Shown in pieces: positions 1 through 10,553 of a DNA stretch of 64,000 nucleotides (positions are counted from its first letter, which is position 1; every line of letters begins with the position of its first letter). This stretch comes from Pachyseris speciosa (lineage: Eukaryota; Cnidaria; Anthozoa; Scleractinia; Pachyseridae). The translations under genes and the position numbers were made by a program. The notes beneath the pieces were generated by a model, which had not been told where the DNA came from, searched no databases, and saw nothing but the letters and a program-made list of their open reading frames with translations. Where the stretch lies: positions 732,501 to 796,500 of the forward strand of contig JAEMWC010000258.1 in the NCBI GenBank assembly GCA_016490735.1, written 5' to 3'.

Positions 1-565
1 TTGTTGCAAAACCGAAAATGTTGGCTTTGAACGCCCATTGACAACACCAAAAATAAGCAACTTTGCCTTGAAGTTTTTCAGACAAAAATATCTTTTGAAG
101 CTAAAATTCTACGTTGGCAGTAAACTTCGACTCCACTTCTTGAAATATGTTCCACTTTTACCTTCTCACTTGTTTTGCGCGACGCGGATAACGCTTTTGA
201 TTTCACTTGCACTCACTGGTCTGTAATGTTTGCTTTTGTGACCTAAAGGAATTCTGGGAAGGTCTTGGATAGCGGGCGCAAGACAGTCCGCCAATTTTCA
301 TTTCAGATATTTTTTAGAACCGTGTCGAGCCACCCGGTCCTGTTGGCAAAGTATTTCACCGATTGCATTATTTACAAGTCAAAACTCGCCAAAATTGCAA
401 TGCAAGGTCCCGGAATCCACTCACAAAACGACTAAAGACACAATTTTCTCACCTCTGTTTTCTTTCAAAGGATTGCCTCTGCCAATCAACCCAGCTTTAT
501 GATGCCAGGCAGGGGGGCTTCTGAGGTAGAAAATGGCTCGAAAAACACACTTATAAATCAAATAA
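1..565 (-). repeat. Dispersed TTTATAAG repeat, copy 1 (inverted)
   Basis: Read on the minus strand, this stretch matches 32511-33120 along nearly its whole length. Both begin TTTATAAGTGTG, share a middle segment with 'catcataaagct', then 'tcgagccacccggtcctgt', and continue past 'cccagaattccttt' into 'agtggagtcgaagttt'. The copy runs off the left window edge, so its far end is unknown. No ORF is conserved between copies. A third, shorter copy lies at 39379-39740, at the edge of the tRNA array. The TTTATAAG start and an internal CACTTATAAA resemble inverted ends of a roughly 300-bp core. Transposon class is not assignable by eye. Confidence 0.75.
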
Positions 566-1591
566 GCAACGAATTGTAGCTGCAGTGTTCGTTTAGAAAT
601 AAACGACAGCTAACGTGACAAGCGTGACAACAAAGATAGAGCCTTCGGTGTTGTGGACCAGTGAAATCGCCGTGGTAACCCCTTATATGGAAGAGCGAGG
701 TCGTCTTGACCTCCTACCCTTAGGAAATTGCAAGAAACGTGCAAAAAGAAACGTGCAAAAAATCGCATTGAGGGGGTTAATCTCGGTTTCTGCTTGAGTA
801 TCGGAGGCGGCGAACATGGCAGAGCAACTGAGAGACTTTGCTCAATTTAACGGACACCTGGAACTTTCTCTGGTGTTACATACTTAGCGATATTAAACTA
901 CGGAAACCCAAACAACAGGCATTGATATCTAATTATTTTTCTTCTTAGGACAAATGGGTTTAAAACACAAGACTCAAAAGATTAGGACTATGCTGTAATA
1001 TATATATACACCGGCCGCATAAACTTGCGGTTACTGTTTTGTTAGTCCCTTCTATGTTCTATTTTTCTCAAACCATTTTATTGTTGCAGTTACTATTAAT
1101 CGAGTAAGTGATTTTGTGAGCACTTTTATGCATAAGCTGTACACTACGTTATTAACTGTGGTATAAAATGGCATTTTCACTGTGTTCTGACCTAATCCCG
1201 GCCGCTGAGTCACGCTGGACGAACGCTTGAACCGATCGATACAAATTCAAAAAGACGCTCTTAATAGACTCTTCCACGCATTCTTTAGTCTTTTGACATA
1301 GATTTTGAAGCGAAAATCTATCCATGTTGCTAAAAAGAGCAACTCAAAATTACTAAAATAGCCAAATCTGCAAGTCGTATAGTCTAAAATTGCAAAGTTT
1401 TAATAGTTTGAAAAGTCAGGAAAGTTGCCCCCAGCTTTATAATCAAACATCTTTAACATTTCCCAGATTCATAGTACTATATATTCCCTATTTTTGCAAC
1501 ACAAGACTAACGATCTTGACGATTTTACTGACTTTGAGGAGCTCTTTGCAGCCGTGCCGATAGATATTCTCTAGCTGGCCAATATACAAAG
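566..1591. other. No feature recognised
   Basis: AT-rich DNA with only short ORFs lacking motifs. I see no tRNA, convincing exon or obvious repeat structure here, apart from a short (TA)n run near 1000. Confidence 0.5.
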
Positions 1592-1781
1592 TAGCCTGCG
1601 TAACAAGCGTTCCCGTTCGAACAGATTTTACTGTCGTGTTCTAGCCACACGAAAATTTGGGCGAGAGCAAACAAATGAAAGAACCCCCTCCCCCGTCCTC
1701 CATTTTTTGTTCTCGTCCCAATTTTTGAGCGGCCAGAATGTGGAAACTTCGCTCGAACGGGAACGCTTGCTACGAAGGCTA
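1592..1781. mobile_element. MITE with about 29-bp terminal inverted repeats
   Basis: The left end 'tagcctgcgtaacaagcg' continues through 'ttcccgttcga'. The reverse complement of the right end matches it at all but two positions over about 29 bases. The interior has no coding potential. Short length, paired termini and no ORF fit a non-autonomous DNA transposon. No clear target-site duplication was found. Confidence 0.75.
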
Positions 1782-2063
1782 TCAAGATAAAAAACATAGA
1801 AGGGTTTATGAATACGGAACATTTCATGTAACTTAGCTCAAGGCTAAATGTTCCAAGTTTGAACCTTTTTCCTGACTCTAACGATCTTTTAAAGTTACAA
1901 AAACTCGCGTGAAGCCGTGTTCTAAATCCTTAGTGGTGATACAAAAAATACAGGCTAATCAAATTAAAATACAGTATTTACCTTGGCTCGACGCCAAACA
2001 AACAGCCAAAAAGCAGTGCTTTTCGCATTGTCCTCGTTTTTAGAGCTGTTTTCAGCTCCTCTG

Positions 2064-2278
2064 TTAGGCCTGGTTTTCACTAGCGAGGCAAGCATAAGCA
2101 CAAGCATAAGTAGCTTATGCCAAGTGAAAACGAACACTACGCAAGCGAACGCAAGCATAAGCGCAAGCATAAGGAAATTTTGATCCATGCGCTTGTGCTT
2201 GCGCTTATCCTTATGCTTGCGTTAAGCCCGTTAAATAAATCCTATTCTGCTTGCGTCGCTAGTGAAAACCAGGCTTTA
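2064..2278. mobile_element. MITE with TTA target duplication (Harbinger-like size class)
   Basis: The inverted ends read GCCTGGTTTTCACTAGCGA at 2068 and as the reverse complement ending at 2275. TTA flanks both ends at 2064-2066 and 2276-2278. The interior is rich in 'caagcataagc' subrepeats in both orientations. A 3-bp TTA duplication is typical of PIF/Harbinger insertions; assignment to that superfamily is inference from the duplication only. Confidence 0.75.
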
Positions 2279-2454
2279 GTTGCTGTTGTGGTTGCGAAAG
2301 GAAACCTCCTCAAAACGCCAGCTATTGTTTTTTGTTTTCACAATTTTAAAGCCGCTCGGCAAAATTACCGCGAACTTGTTGCTATGGATCCAGCTACGAT
2401 TTGATTGGCTACTCCAAATTTTTGTTGTTTCTAAACCAATCAAAATGCATTTGT

Positions 2455-2599
2455 AATAGCTCACTTCGGAAAAGACTACGACTGAGTTGTCGCACAAGCG
2501 ATTGTGGGACTGCTTGGGGGACCCGTATTGCGTCCCCCAAACAATCCCACAATCCTTTACGCGGCACTCTCCACCCAGTCTTTTCCAAAGTGAGCTATT
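2455..2599. mobile_element. Short MITE or foldback element
   Basis: The left end 'aatagctcacttcggaaaag' pairs with the right end 'cttttccaaagtgagctatt', with one mismatch. A second inverted pair lies inside ('gattgtgggactg' against 'caatcccacaatc'), so most of the element could fold into one hairpin. It has no ORF. Confidence 0.7.
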
Positions 2600-3866
2600 G
2601 CACTGTGTTAAAACTTTTGCACTGATGTTACACGTTTTTTTACTGGGCTATAGCAAAACTGCACTGCTTTTTAAGCGTGTATGTTATTGCTGACACTACA
2701 GCTTCTCACCCACCTCTGTAAGCTGTAACCGACCGGGGCAGGAGCCTGGGCTCCTGACCGGGGGTAAAGCTTCCCACCCGGCAAACTGATTGATGTTATT
2801 TCGTCCCTGAGTAGCCACGCGCTTTCACACTCATCAACTCGACAAAGTTCACTTGACACCACTGTCCTGCGCGATTACTGCGCAAGCTCTAGGAATAGAG
2901 GCCATTCAGTCGGCCGTATATTGGAGATGAGTGATAGTTGCAATAAGTTGAGGAGGACAGATGGCCGTCCTCCAATCCGAGTGGCATAACGCAACGATCT
3001 GAAAAGTGGGATAACGGCAAAAGGGGTTATAGTTAAGAAATAGTACAGCGTCAGAAAAAAGTACAGGACTTCTCTGAGTTAAAGTTTCAGACGGCTTTAT
3101 TGCGATTGAGGACAAATACTGCATGACGAACACATTGTGAAATACTGGTGAGGAAACACCAATATTAACTTCCGGTAGTAGGGAAATCTCCATAACCACC
3201 CTTAATCGCGATCCTATCCGTTACAGAAAAGTCAGGAATCAGAAGGGTTGGTGGGATTTTGTCCTTGTTACCACTGCACATTTTTATATGCTGATTTGCA
3301 CTGCATCGTTCCCTACATTTCGACTGTGTACAACAGTCTTGCTCAGGGTGAATGGCTCTTACAAGCGCTACACCCAATTTGACTAAAAGTGCGGTTTACA
3401 AATATACAAACGTAAGCGCTAACAACTTTACCGGTAGCAAAAAGCACACAATACAAACACAAACGTTAAAACAATTTTAGCGGTAACAAAAAGCGCGTGC
3501 ACTAGAAAAACCTAACATCAAATTTTAATTTCGCCCGCGAACTTTCTGGTGGAAAGAGAAAATACCTGAAATGTGTTTGGAGGATGAAGTAAAAAAGAGA
3601 ATAAGGAAAAATTAGGAAGATGAGATCGGAAACAATGGAGCTGTGAATGAACCAATCCCTGTTAGAAAAAGCAGACAAGTTTGGGAAAGCCAATTGTGTG
3701 GGGTTAAGGTGATGGTACACGAGTGGTTAGGACCCAGGACTCTCAAAGGGATCTCTTTTCATGACGTCAATGTATTTCTCCCACGTTAATGATAATCCTC
3801 CGCATTTGATTCATGAGATACAGACAAAAGCCTATGACGTCACCGGCGTTGATGTATTCCTTCGCA
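2600..3866. other. No gene recognised
   Basis: Only short unsupported ORFs occur. Nothing resembles a domain, tRNA or splice-linked exon pair. Some segments look repeat-like (for example 'aaaaagcgcgtgc' near 3490), but I cannot tie them to a family. Confidence 0.45.
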
Positions 3867-3867
3867 C

Positions 3868-4039
3868 GATAATTAGCCTCTTTTGCAGCTGTTGTTTCTG
3901 TCGGTCCTATTCTCCCTCCCCACGAACGTCTGCTGAACCAATGGGAATGGAAAGTCCGGCTCGGTTCAGCAGACGTTGGTGGAGAGGGAGAACAGGACCG
4001 ACACAAACAGCGGCAGCGCAGGAGGCTACGCGCTAATGA
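3868..4039. mobile_element. Foldback element
   Basis: Two arms of roughly 70 bases pair. The left arm includes 'ctgtcggtcctattctccct' and 'acgtctgctgaacc'. The right arm includes 'ggttcagcagacgt' and 'agggagaacaggaccgaca'. The loop is about 30 bases. Short antiparallel ORFs across it are by-products of the inverted arms. Confidence 0.75.
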
Positions 4040-4152
4040 GATCCCTTCACAAAAAACAGGAAACCGTGTTGCCTACTATACTACTGAGCTGGCGACCTTT
4101 GGTTTAGGAACTAAAAGTACAAGTAATGTCCCTTGATGTATTTCATTCGTCT

Positions 4153-4373
4153 CATGGTCATAAAACTGAATATGTGAATAATCATCGCAGTTATGAACAC
4201 TACTAAACAGGTAGCGAAAGTAAAGCCTTTAAAACATTCATTATTTCAGGCTTTATTTTCACTACTGCTTAAGTAGTGTTCATAACTGTGATGATCATTC
4301 ACATATTCATTCTTTAATCCACAATTCAAATATATGAATTTCATATATTCATTCTCACATGGTCATAAAACTG
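4153..4373. mobile_element. Foldback element flanked by a perfect 16-bp direct repeat
   Basis: The 16-mer CATGGTCATAAAACTG occurs at 4153-4168 and again at 4358-4373, bracketing a 189-bp insert. The insert has an inverted pair ('cgcagttatgaacactact' against 'agtagtgttcataactgtg') and a tail containing 'ttcaaatatatgaa' and 'catatattcattc'. The tail motif recurs near 16165-16230, 24285-24345 and 26400-26455. A 16-bp duplication is long for cut-and-paste transposons and more like LINE-driven insertion. Confidence 0.75.
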
Positions 4374-4731
4374 TTAACAAGGAACGAACGAGGTAGATGC
4401 TGCGTCAGATCAATCGCACATTAGATCAATATTGCATCCAAATAATGCCCTTGTATTTTCGTGATCACTAGATGTTTGAGTTTTGTGGCGCCAGTATGAA
4501 AAGAGACTACTACTTCAATCTTTAGTTTCTTAGTCCATGTTAGTTGACTTTCATGCACCTGTGAATGATTTCATGCACCTGTTGGCTGTTACCAAACAAT
4601 TTTGATCGTGATACAGATCGTTTCCGAGATCTTTCGAGTCACTTGTTTACAAGCGTCGCCGAAACGGAAACTAATAACCTAGACGATGATTGCCTTTTTT
4701 CTGACAAGTTAGTTTGCTAATCTCTTCATTT

Positions 4732-4955
4732 CTTTACTCAAGTCTGCCAGCCGACTACCAACTTAGTCCGTGGTCTGAGTAGAGTGCTTGTACAACTCCA
4801 TGTGCCGTCTCTGGGACTCAGTAAAGCGATCGGCACAAAATACTATCCGAAGAGCGAGCAGGAAGATGCACTTCTGCTTTCCGAAAACACGAGCATTCCT
4901 GGAGCTGAGCTGTTTGAACGGCGGAAGCTTTTAAATTGAGAAGTTTCTCCGCCAG
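4732..4955 (+). pseudogene. Relic of the TSP1/EGF-like exon (copy Z)
   Basis: Nucleotides here track the intact exon at about 9255-9475. Shared stretches include 'agtgcttgtacaactcc', 'gtctctgggactcagt' and 'gagctgagctgtttgaa'. The alignment needs several indels, and the TSP1 cysteine and tryptophan spacing is lost. No matching membrane exon or signal peptide was found nearby. This is the oldest-looking copy of the locally duplicated family. Confidence 0.75.
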
Positions 4956-5117
4956 AGGAACTATGACCAAAAAACTGAATGGCGAGGCGAGACCTAGAGG
5001 GCAACGGTTGAATAAGGGACCTCAAATATCCCAGGAATAGTATTCTCACATAACAACTACAAATTTCACAAATTCTCAATCAGAAACACACCTCATAAGT
5101 GTGTGCTCTATTTAATC

Positions 5118-5152
5118 AGCATCAAAATCAGCATCAGCATCAGCATCAAAGA
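5118..5152. repeat. CAGCAT microsatellite
   Basis: About five imperfect to perfect units of CAGCAT. A 144-codon ORF begins just upstream and contains the resulting His/Gln run, but it has no recognisable domain and its downstream part is homologous to non-coding DNA in copy C. Confidence 0.6.
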
Positions 5153-6082
5153 CAACAAAGGTGCCCAGTGACCAAAAGAAAGGAAAAACAGAAAGCCAAA
5201 AGCCAAGCGTCTTGTTGTGTTCAGAAAGTCAAAAGCCAGGTAAAGTTTAAGAAAACGCGCAACAGTTTATATACACCAAACATTCAATGCCCACTAAACA
5301 AGTCTTCACGCGAAGGTCCGTTTAATTTGGTTTTGTTTTTCCACGCTTTTCGACTGGGTATAAAAATACACACACTACTTTTCCAATCACATATTATCAG
5401 TCTCAATCCAGAGGGAACCCTAAACACATTTCATCACGCTTATAGTTTAAGGCACACGAAGAGAAAAGACATTACAATCAGGTTATATCGTATAGCAAAC
5501 AGATCTGTACTCTCAGCCCCAGTGGGAAACTGAATCAAACCTCTATGGCACAATTGTGACCATAATTTGGGGTAAAAAAAAAGTTCTATGAACGATTGTT
5601 GCAGTCCTCCTGTCATTCACGTCACTCTTCGGCTGTGTTACAAACAGGTACGTTTGCCCCAACAGAGAACATTAAGTTCGAGCTTTTCAACTACCTTGAG
5701 TCAAAAAAATAGTATAGGACCATAACTACTGCACTGAGAAGGATTAAAAACGATCTTTTTGCTTTCACAGAGGATCTTTTTTCAGTTCGCTCAAACTTGT
5801 AGATGGTCTCTAAGCTTTATTCGTTTGCAATGGGTAAGAATATAAACATTTCTTTCAAAACCGAAAACGTTGGGAAGTTCAGTCAGCTGACACCGTGGAC
5901 CAAATTTGCACTCAGTCTTATAAAGAGAAAGGAGTCGGCACCAACGAATTAAGTCAATTAAATGTTCAGAGGCTTCGCTGGTAAGCCTGTGCTATAACAC
6001 TTTTCATGAAAATGCTTTTAATAGGAGAAAGTACTCCTGTGGTGCAACTGAAAGTTCCAATCCGGTTTGCCACAAGCATGAA

Positions 6083-6927
6083 TCAACATGGTGAATTGGC
6101 CCAGGCACATCCAGGGTATGGAGGAGGCGGAGTAGAAGGCCTTATCGGTTCAACGGACGATTTTTCCTTTTTTAGCAGCCAGTATAAGAAGTACAGCAGC
6201 GCGCAAAAGAAAAGAAATCCCCCGGAGCATGAGCCCCCAATGACAACTCCACTTGAATTTGTTGCATAGCTGGGATAGTCATAACCGACTTCCTCGGGAA
6301 CAATAATTCGTCCTTGCAAAGAAAAGTAAAGATGATGAATTTAAGTTAAAATTCACTGAAGAGTGGTCCTTAAATTCTCTAAGCATGCCTAACTGATTTA
6401 TTCATATAATCTGATCTTAACTATTGGGAAGTTCCTTAGAGGAACAAAATAAGAGGAAATAAGTTGTCTCGCTGGGTTCTAGATATGCGGTGGAAAATCT
6501 GGCTGCTTCTAGACTAAGCGATGGTATATTCAGTAGCATATAAACATACTTTTTAAAAGTAAGTGTAAACACGAAGTTGTCATCTTAACGAAAGTTTGTA
6601 ATCCGGTTAGCGAGAAACGGTAAAAAAATTGATTTTCTAGAGCAGTTTATGAATAATAAAATACTGTCCGTGGAACTTACCCCTTGAAGTTACAGATTTA
6701 TAGTATTCAGCAAAACAAACACTGCTTCGTCCACAAGAACCATGCAAATTAGAACTTCCGTTTAGAAATATATGTGGCGGTTGTTTGTTCTTAAATCCAT
6801 CGAGGTGAAAATGCTGTGGCTGCCGCTCATGACACGATAAACAATCTTCGTTCAAACTCGAACCATACGAAGCTTGCAAGGCATCAGAGGATCCGACAAT
6901 CGCGAGAAAAATTGCAAGGAGAAACAT
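6083..6927 (-). CDS. Small single-pass membrane protein with PPPPY tail (2 exons)
   Basis: Exon 1 is 6927-6681 and exon 2 is 6312-6083 on the minus strand. The donor is G|GTAAGT and the acceptor is TTTGCAAG preceded by a pyrimidine tract; both are phase 1, giving 158 codons. Residues 1-18 form a signal peptide (MFLLAIFLAIVGSSDALQ). The ectodomain has Cys29, Cys32, Cys65 and Cys71 and possible N-glycosylation at Asn56 and Asn101. A membrane helix spans about 113-129, followed by KKEK and a tail with PPPPY at 144-148, a PPxY motif of the kind bound by WW domains. Signal peptide, short Cys-bearing ectodomain, one helix and a PPxY tail resemble the Shisa/CYYR1/WBP1-like adaptors, but the paired cysteines of Shisa are not evident, so the family is tentative. 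Broken copies lie at 13388-13600 and 17799-18027. Confidence 0.7.
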
Positions 6928-7662
6928 TGTTTTCTCAAAAGAAGCAAGTTTGCGTCGGCTTTCTTCTGCTTTCAGGAATGAGGAAGTTAAACTGATGCTT
7001 GAGTGACATTCAGTAATTACAAGTAAGTGAAGACGGGTTGGGAGGGGAGGTGGCGTCAGTTGTCAATCTACTTAACCGTTCGTAGTGAGATACGCTTGGA
7101 TTGTCCTCATGTTTAATATTCACATGGATACAACAACAGTTGCTAATAAGACAAAAAGTTTAAAACGTGCTGTCACTTTCTTATCCGATAACAAACCCTC
7201 TAAAAAAATATCGTAAAGGAACGCACGGACTAGTCTTGATCATTAAGTTTCTCAAGATGATTCGTGCTTCGGACACGGTGATAAGAAGAACTTTGACCTT
7301 TTGATATGTGATGGAATGGAAATTATGATGTATTTGTTCCTTTTCTAGGAAAAGAAGGATATGGTAGAAAACCTTTTCATCTCATTATTGCTATAGTTTA
7401 ATTGATATTAACGGTCCATGAGCAACTGGTATGAGTTTTGATGGAACGACGAAGAAAACATTTCATCAGTATGAAGCATTTGAATGTGGTCTTTGTGTTT
7501 TAAACGCATGGATTTGACTGAATAACGTCAATTAGTATATACTAAACCAGTGGATAGCATTGAAGGCGCGCTCCAACTGGCTAGTCAAACTCCGAATATC
7601 CTTTGCTATTTACCTCCGAGCAACTCGCGAGTTTCGTGTTCCCTCGTGTGAATTTCGAAGAA

Positions 7663-8075
7663 ATGGCGTCCCCGTTTGCATCCGTGACAAGCGAAGAAAT
7701 CATCCAAATTAACGACGACGCGGTCCCTGAAAACACAAAGAAAGCAACTAAATTTGGTTTGCCGTGTTTAAAGGTGATGGTTTATGTTTTTAAACCGGAG
7801 TTTATCGATAAAAAACCAATGAGAAAGGTTTTGTTTACAAATGCAAATTAATCTTGCGTAACCTCACTTGTTCACTTGAAAACCGAAGTTGAATGATATT
7901 TTTTACAGAATGGTTTCAAATACAGAGAGAGTTTGCAACTCCATTTGAAGAAATGTCACCACCAGAACTAAACAAATGTCTTCAGAAATTTTATCTGTCA
8001 GCGAGAAAACGGGCGGCTTGTTGTTTCAGTCCTTTGCGCGCGGGAAAATATTGCAATCGTTGCTGGAATATATGA
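7663..8075 (+). pseudogene. Crypton/DUF3504-like N-terminal fragment, frameshifted
   Basis: An ATG with fair context (GAAGAAATGG) opens exon 1 (7663-7773), ending at AAAG|GTGATG. A good acceptor, TTTTTTACAG, precedes exon 2 at 7909. Exon 2 encodes EWFQIQREFATPF then SPPELNKCLQKFYLSARK, which I recognise as the helical N-terminal segment common in cnidarian proteins related to Crypton tyrosine recombinases (DUF3504, QRICH1/ZMYM-like). Exon 1 ends phase 0 but exon 2 is read in phase 1. The last codons of exon 1 read LPCLK where the family expects an aromatic-rich helix, which fits loss of one base near 7770. The family resemblance stops at SARK and a stop follows at 8075. The catalytic recombinase domain is absent. 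It lies only in copy A, between the two family genes. Confidence 0.5.
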
Positions 8076-8127
8076 ATTAAAATCAATTTTTTGTGGTTTT
8101 TTATCTCACTGTTTTAGTATACACTAA

Positions 8128-8236
8128 AACAACTATTCACCTCAGTGTCGGTGGCTAACGGTGGATATTTACCTCGCCGCTTCACGGCTCGGTAAATATC
8201 CACCACTAGCCACCTCCACTTGGGTGAATAGTTGTT
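8128..8236. mobile_element. Near-palindromic foldback element
   Basis: 'aacaactattcacc' at the left is the exact complement of 'ggtgaatagttgtt' at the right. A second arm pair ('gtggatatttacc' against 'ggtaaatatccac') lies inside, with a loop of about 17 bases. A separate short palindrome, GTTTTAGTATACACTAAAAC, adjoins the left end. Confidence 0.75.
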
Positions 8237-8809
8237 AACTGTATAGCTAATTACGTTTGCCTGTTGATCAGTCAGTATGTATGCACAATGCTTTACAGTT
8301 GTTTGCTTTCAAACCTTCAGGCAAATATTTTATCCTTAAATTAGAAACTAGAGAAAAATCTGCCATTCAAACTTGTTCACTTTCACCAATTGCTCAAGTC
8401 TCATTGTTCAGTTTCCATGGAATAACGGAAATCTTGTGATAAAATTGCTCAAGTCTCATTGTTCAGTTTCTACGAAATAACGGAAATCTTGTGACAAGAA
8501 AGTGGGTTTGTTTCCTCATTATTGGCCTGGTCTTACAAACGGGCTACTCAGTATCTTCGAAGCAAAATTTTTCTTTGCTTTTAAAGGCCTTGTAGACGTC
8601 TATTTAATTAGCCTATTACAAAACTGTTCTATGGCCACCACGTAGGAGACTAATAACGCATGCGAAATTAACTTTTCGCATCGTTAAGTTTTACGTTGAA
8701 CCAAATTATCTTAAAAGTCATTAATCTTCCCTTGAAGCATTCAAAGATTTCTGTGTCGGATCACAAACCAATTACGAGTGACTAAGATCTATTTCTAACA
8801 CAAACAGTC

Positions 8810-9010
8810 AAACTCGCCATAGGTAATATTTCTTGAGTCTTAAGGTAGCCAACTAACAATGCTAAAATTCACTTTAATTAAGAGTGTTGTTTACACACTC
8901 AGGTCCTACATCAATGCCTTTAAACCAGTTGCCCTTGGAAACGCCTTTAGAACCGTATACACCAGGAAGTGATCGAAGACAAGTCCTATCAAAGACAAAC
9001 AGTAATTATA
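8810..9010 (+). promoter_or_regulatory. 5' flank / leader of the TSP1-EGF gene
   Basis: This stretch is conserved upstream of the ATG in copy A and in the broken copy B (about 15430-15655), including 'ttaaaycagttrcc' and 'aggaagtgatc' blocks. It probably holds the promoter or 5' UTR. No definite TATA box is placed. A GTG at 8969 extends the frame upstream, but ATG at 9011 is preferred: purine at -3, G at +4, and a clean signal peptide directly after. Confidence 0.35.
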
Positions 9011-10465
9011 ATGGCCGTGGTGAAGACCGCGATTTTCGTTTTGCTAGTCTATTCTGTTGCTTTTCAACATGCTGACGCCTGGCAAAGACGACGACGACGA
9101 CGCTGCACCCCACACGCTTGTGAAATTAGTCAATGGTCTTCTTGGAGCCCGTGCAGTGTAGACAAGTGCGGACAACAGGGATCTCAACACCGAAGCAGAA
9201 CAGAAGTCTCCTCTCCTTCTTGTGGCGGAACAGCGTGCCCTGACTTAGATGAATCACGTTTGTGTTACTCAACTACACGAGTCGATTGCCAACTCAGCTT
9301 GTGGTCTGTTTGGAGTACTTGTACGACTCCGTGTGGCGTCTCTGGAACTCAGTCAAGCAGTCGCCACAGGATTATCATCGAACAGTGTGGAGGAACGTGT
9401 ACATCTACATTTCGAAAAACTCGAGCATGTCCGAAGCTGAGCTGTTTGAATGGAGGAACCTTAGAAGATAAGACGTGCTTCTGCAAAAAGGGTTATTCCG
9501 GGGTCTGCTGCGAGAAAGGTCAGTAATTATCTCTTGGTTGTTTTTTACATTTTGAAACCGTCTCAGCACTCAAGCATTTTTTAGTCAGGATTGTGTTGTG
9601 TCTGACGACTCTTGGTTTTAGGATAAATTACATGCACTAAGAGAAAATTTCGGGATTTTTTTATCACTGCAAAGCCAAGTTTTCATAACAAACCTAACAA
9701 GTGGAACAAGTCTTTCAAAAAAGAAACTGATCGGTATGGCCAGCCAGAAAGCACCCTAAGTTAAATTTTGAAGCACCAGTATTAGAGATAGATAAATGAC
9801 AGTGCTTTAATAAATCTATCTTGCTATCTTAGCCCTCATTCTCGTTAGACCACTTTAATAGACTCCTTGCTCCAGTGGACTATAAAGAAACAGTTTGCAA
9901 TTGGTTCGGTGGGATAGAACTCGTTTCCGAAAACATCCGATTCAGTCAGAAGTTTGGCAAAAATGAGAATAACCGAGACAGTGTTACCTCTCCACTACTG
10001 TCTGCGAGGAGGATTTAGATAATTTACTTGTTTAATTTTGAACGACTAGTAGATTTATACTACAGAAATTAAATAGATACATATATGCAGTAATCTTCTT
10101 AGAAATATGGTGGGGGAAATAAAAACATCTTAAAGTTTTCGATAGCATTAGAAATTCAACTAAGAGTTAAACATAGTTTAAAGGGAAAACAAACGTACCT
10201 TGAGCCTATTAATATACGGCGCCGTATACGTATGTTAATTGACATACGGTGTGTTTGGTCTTTCTTGGCAGAAAAAAGTTCAGGAAAGGTCGTTACCATC
10301 TCATTGTGTACCACCTTCACCATTTTATTAGTCACCGTGATTTCCGGTATTGTTGTCTATAAAAAATGCCTAAAGAAGGATCAAATACAGCCATTACAGC
10401 CTACAGGCTACATTTTCTACAGGCGGAAAATCGTCGTAAGAGGAAAGGAAGACCCGACGCCTTGA
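9011..10465 (+). CDS. Type I membrane protein with two TSP1 modules and an EGF-like module (2 exons)
   Basis: Exon 1 is 9011-9518 and exon 2 is 10272-10465. The donor AAAG|GTCAGT and acceptor TTTCTTGGCAG are both phase 1, giving 233 residues. Residues 1-23 are a signal peptide (MAVVKTAIFVLLVYS...ADA), then six arginines (26-31), a possible proprotein-convertase site. TSP1 module 1 starts about residue 38 (W42, W45, C48, C53). Module 2 starts about 95 (W98, W101, C104, C108). An EGF-like segment with CLNGG and GYSG covers about 140-168. A membrane helix lies at about 176-199, followed by KKC and a basic tail of about 30 residues. Such proteins act at the cell surface in adhesion or ligand binding; the specific partner is unknown. 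The gene lies downstream of the divergent PPPPY-protein gene. It is the only intact member among at least four copies here. Confidence 0.8.
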
Positions 10466-10553
10466 CAACATTATGCTTCTGAAACAGCTGATGATTGTTC
10501 AGCCTAGTAGTTAAATCGTAATATTAGAACTAAAACGTATTATTATTTGTCTC

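Noticed and set aside
2117..2404. ORFs of 66-95 codons around 2.0-2.4 kb
   Set aside because: They are translations of the 'caagcataagc' subrepeats in a MITE.
5099..5533. A 144-codon ORF
   Set aside because: The His/Gln run comes from a CAGCAT microsatellite, there is no domain, and the homologous stretch in copy C is not open.
8969..9010. Earlier start of the TSP1 gene adding 14 residues
   Set aside because: The codon at 8969 is GTG. The ATG at 9011 has better context and is followed at once by a signal peptide.
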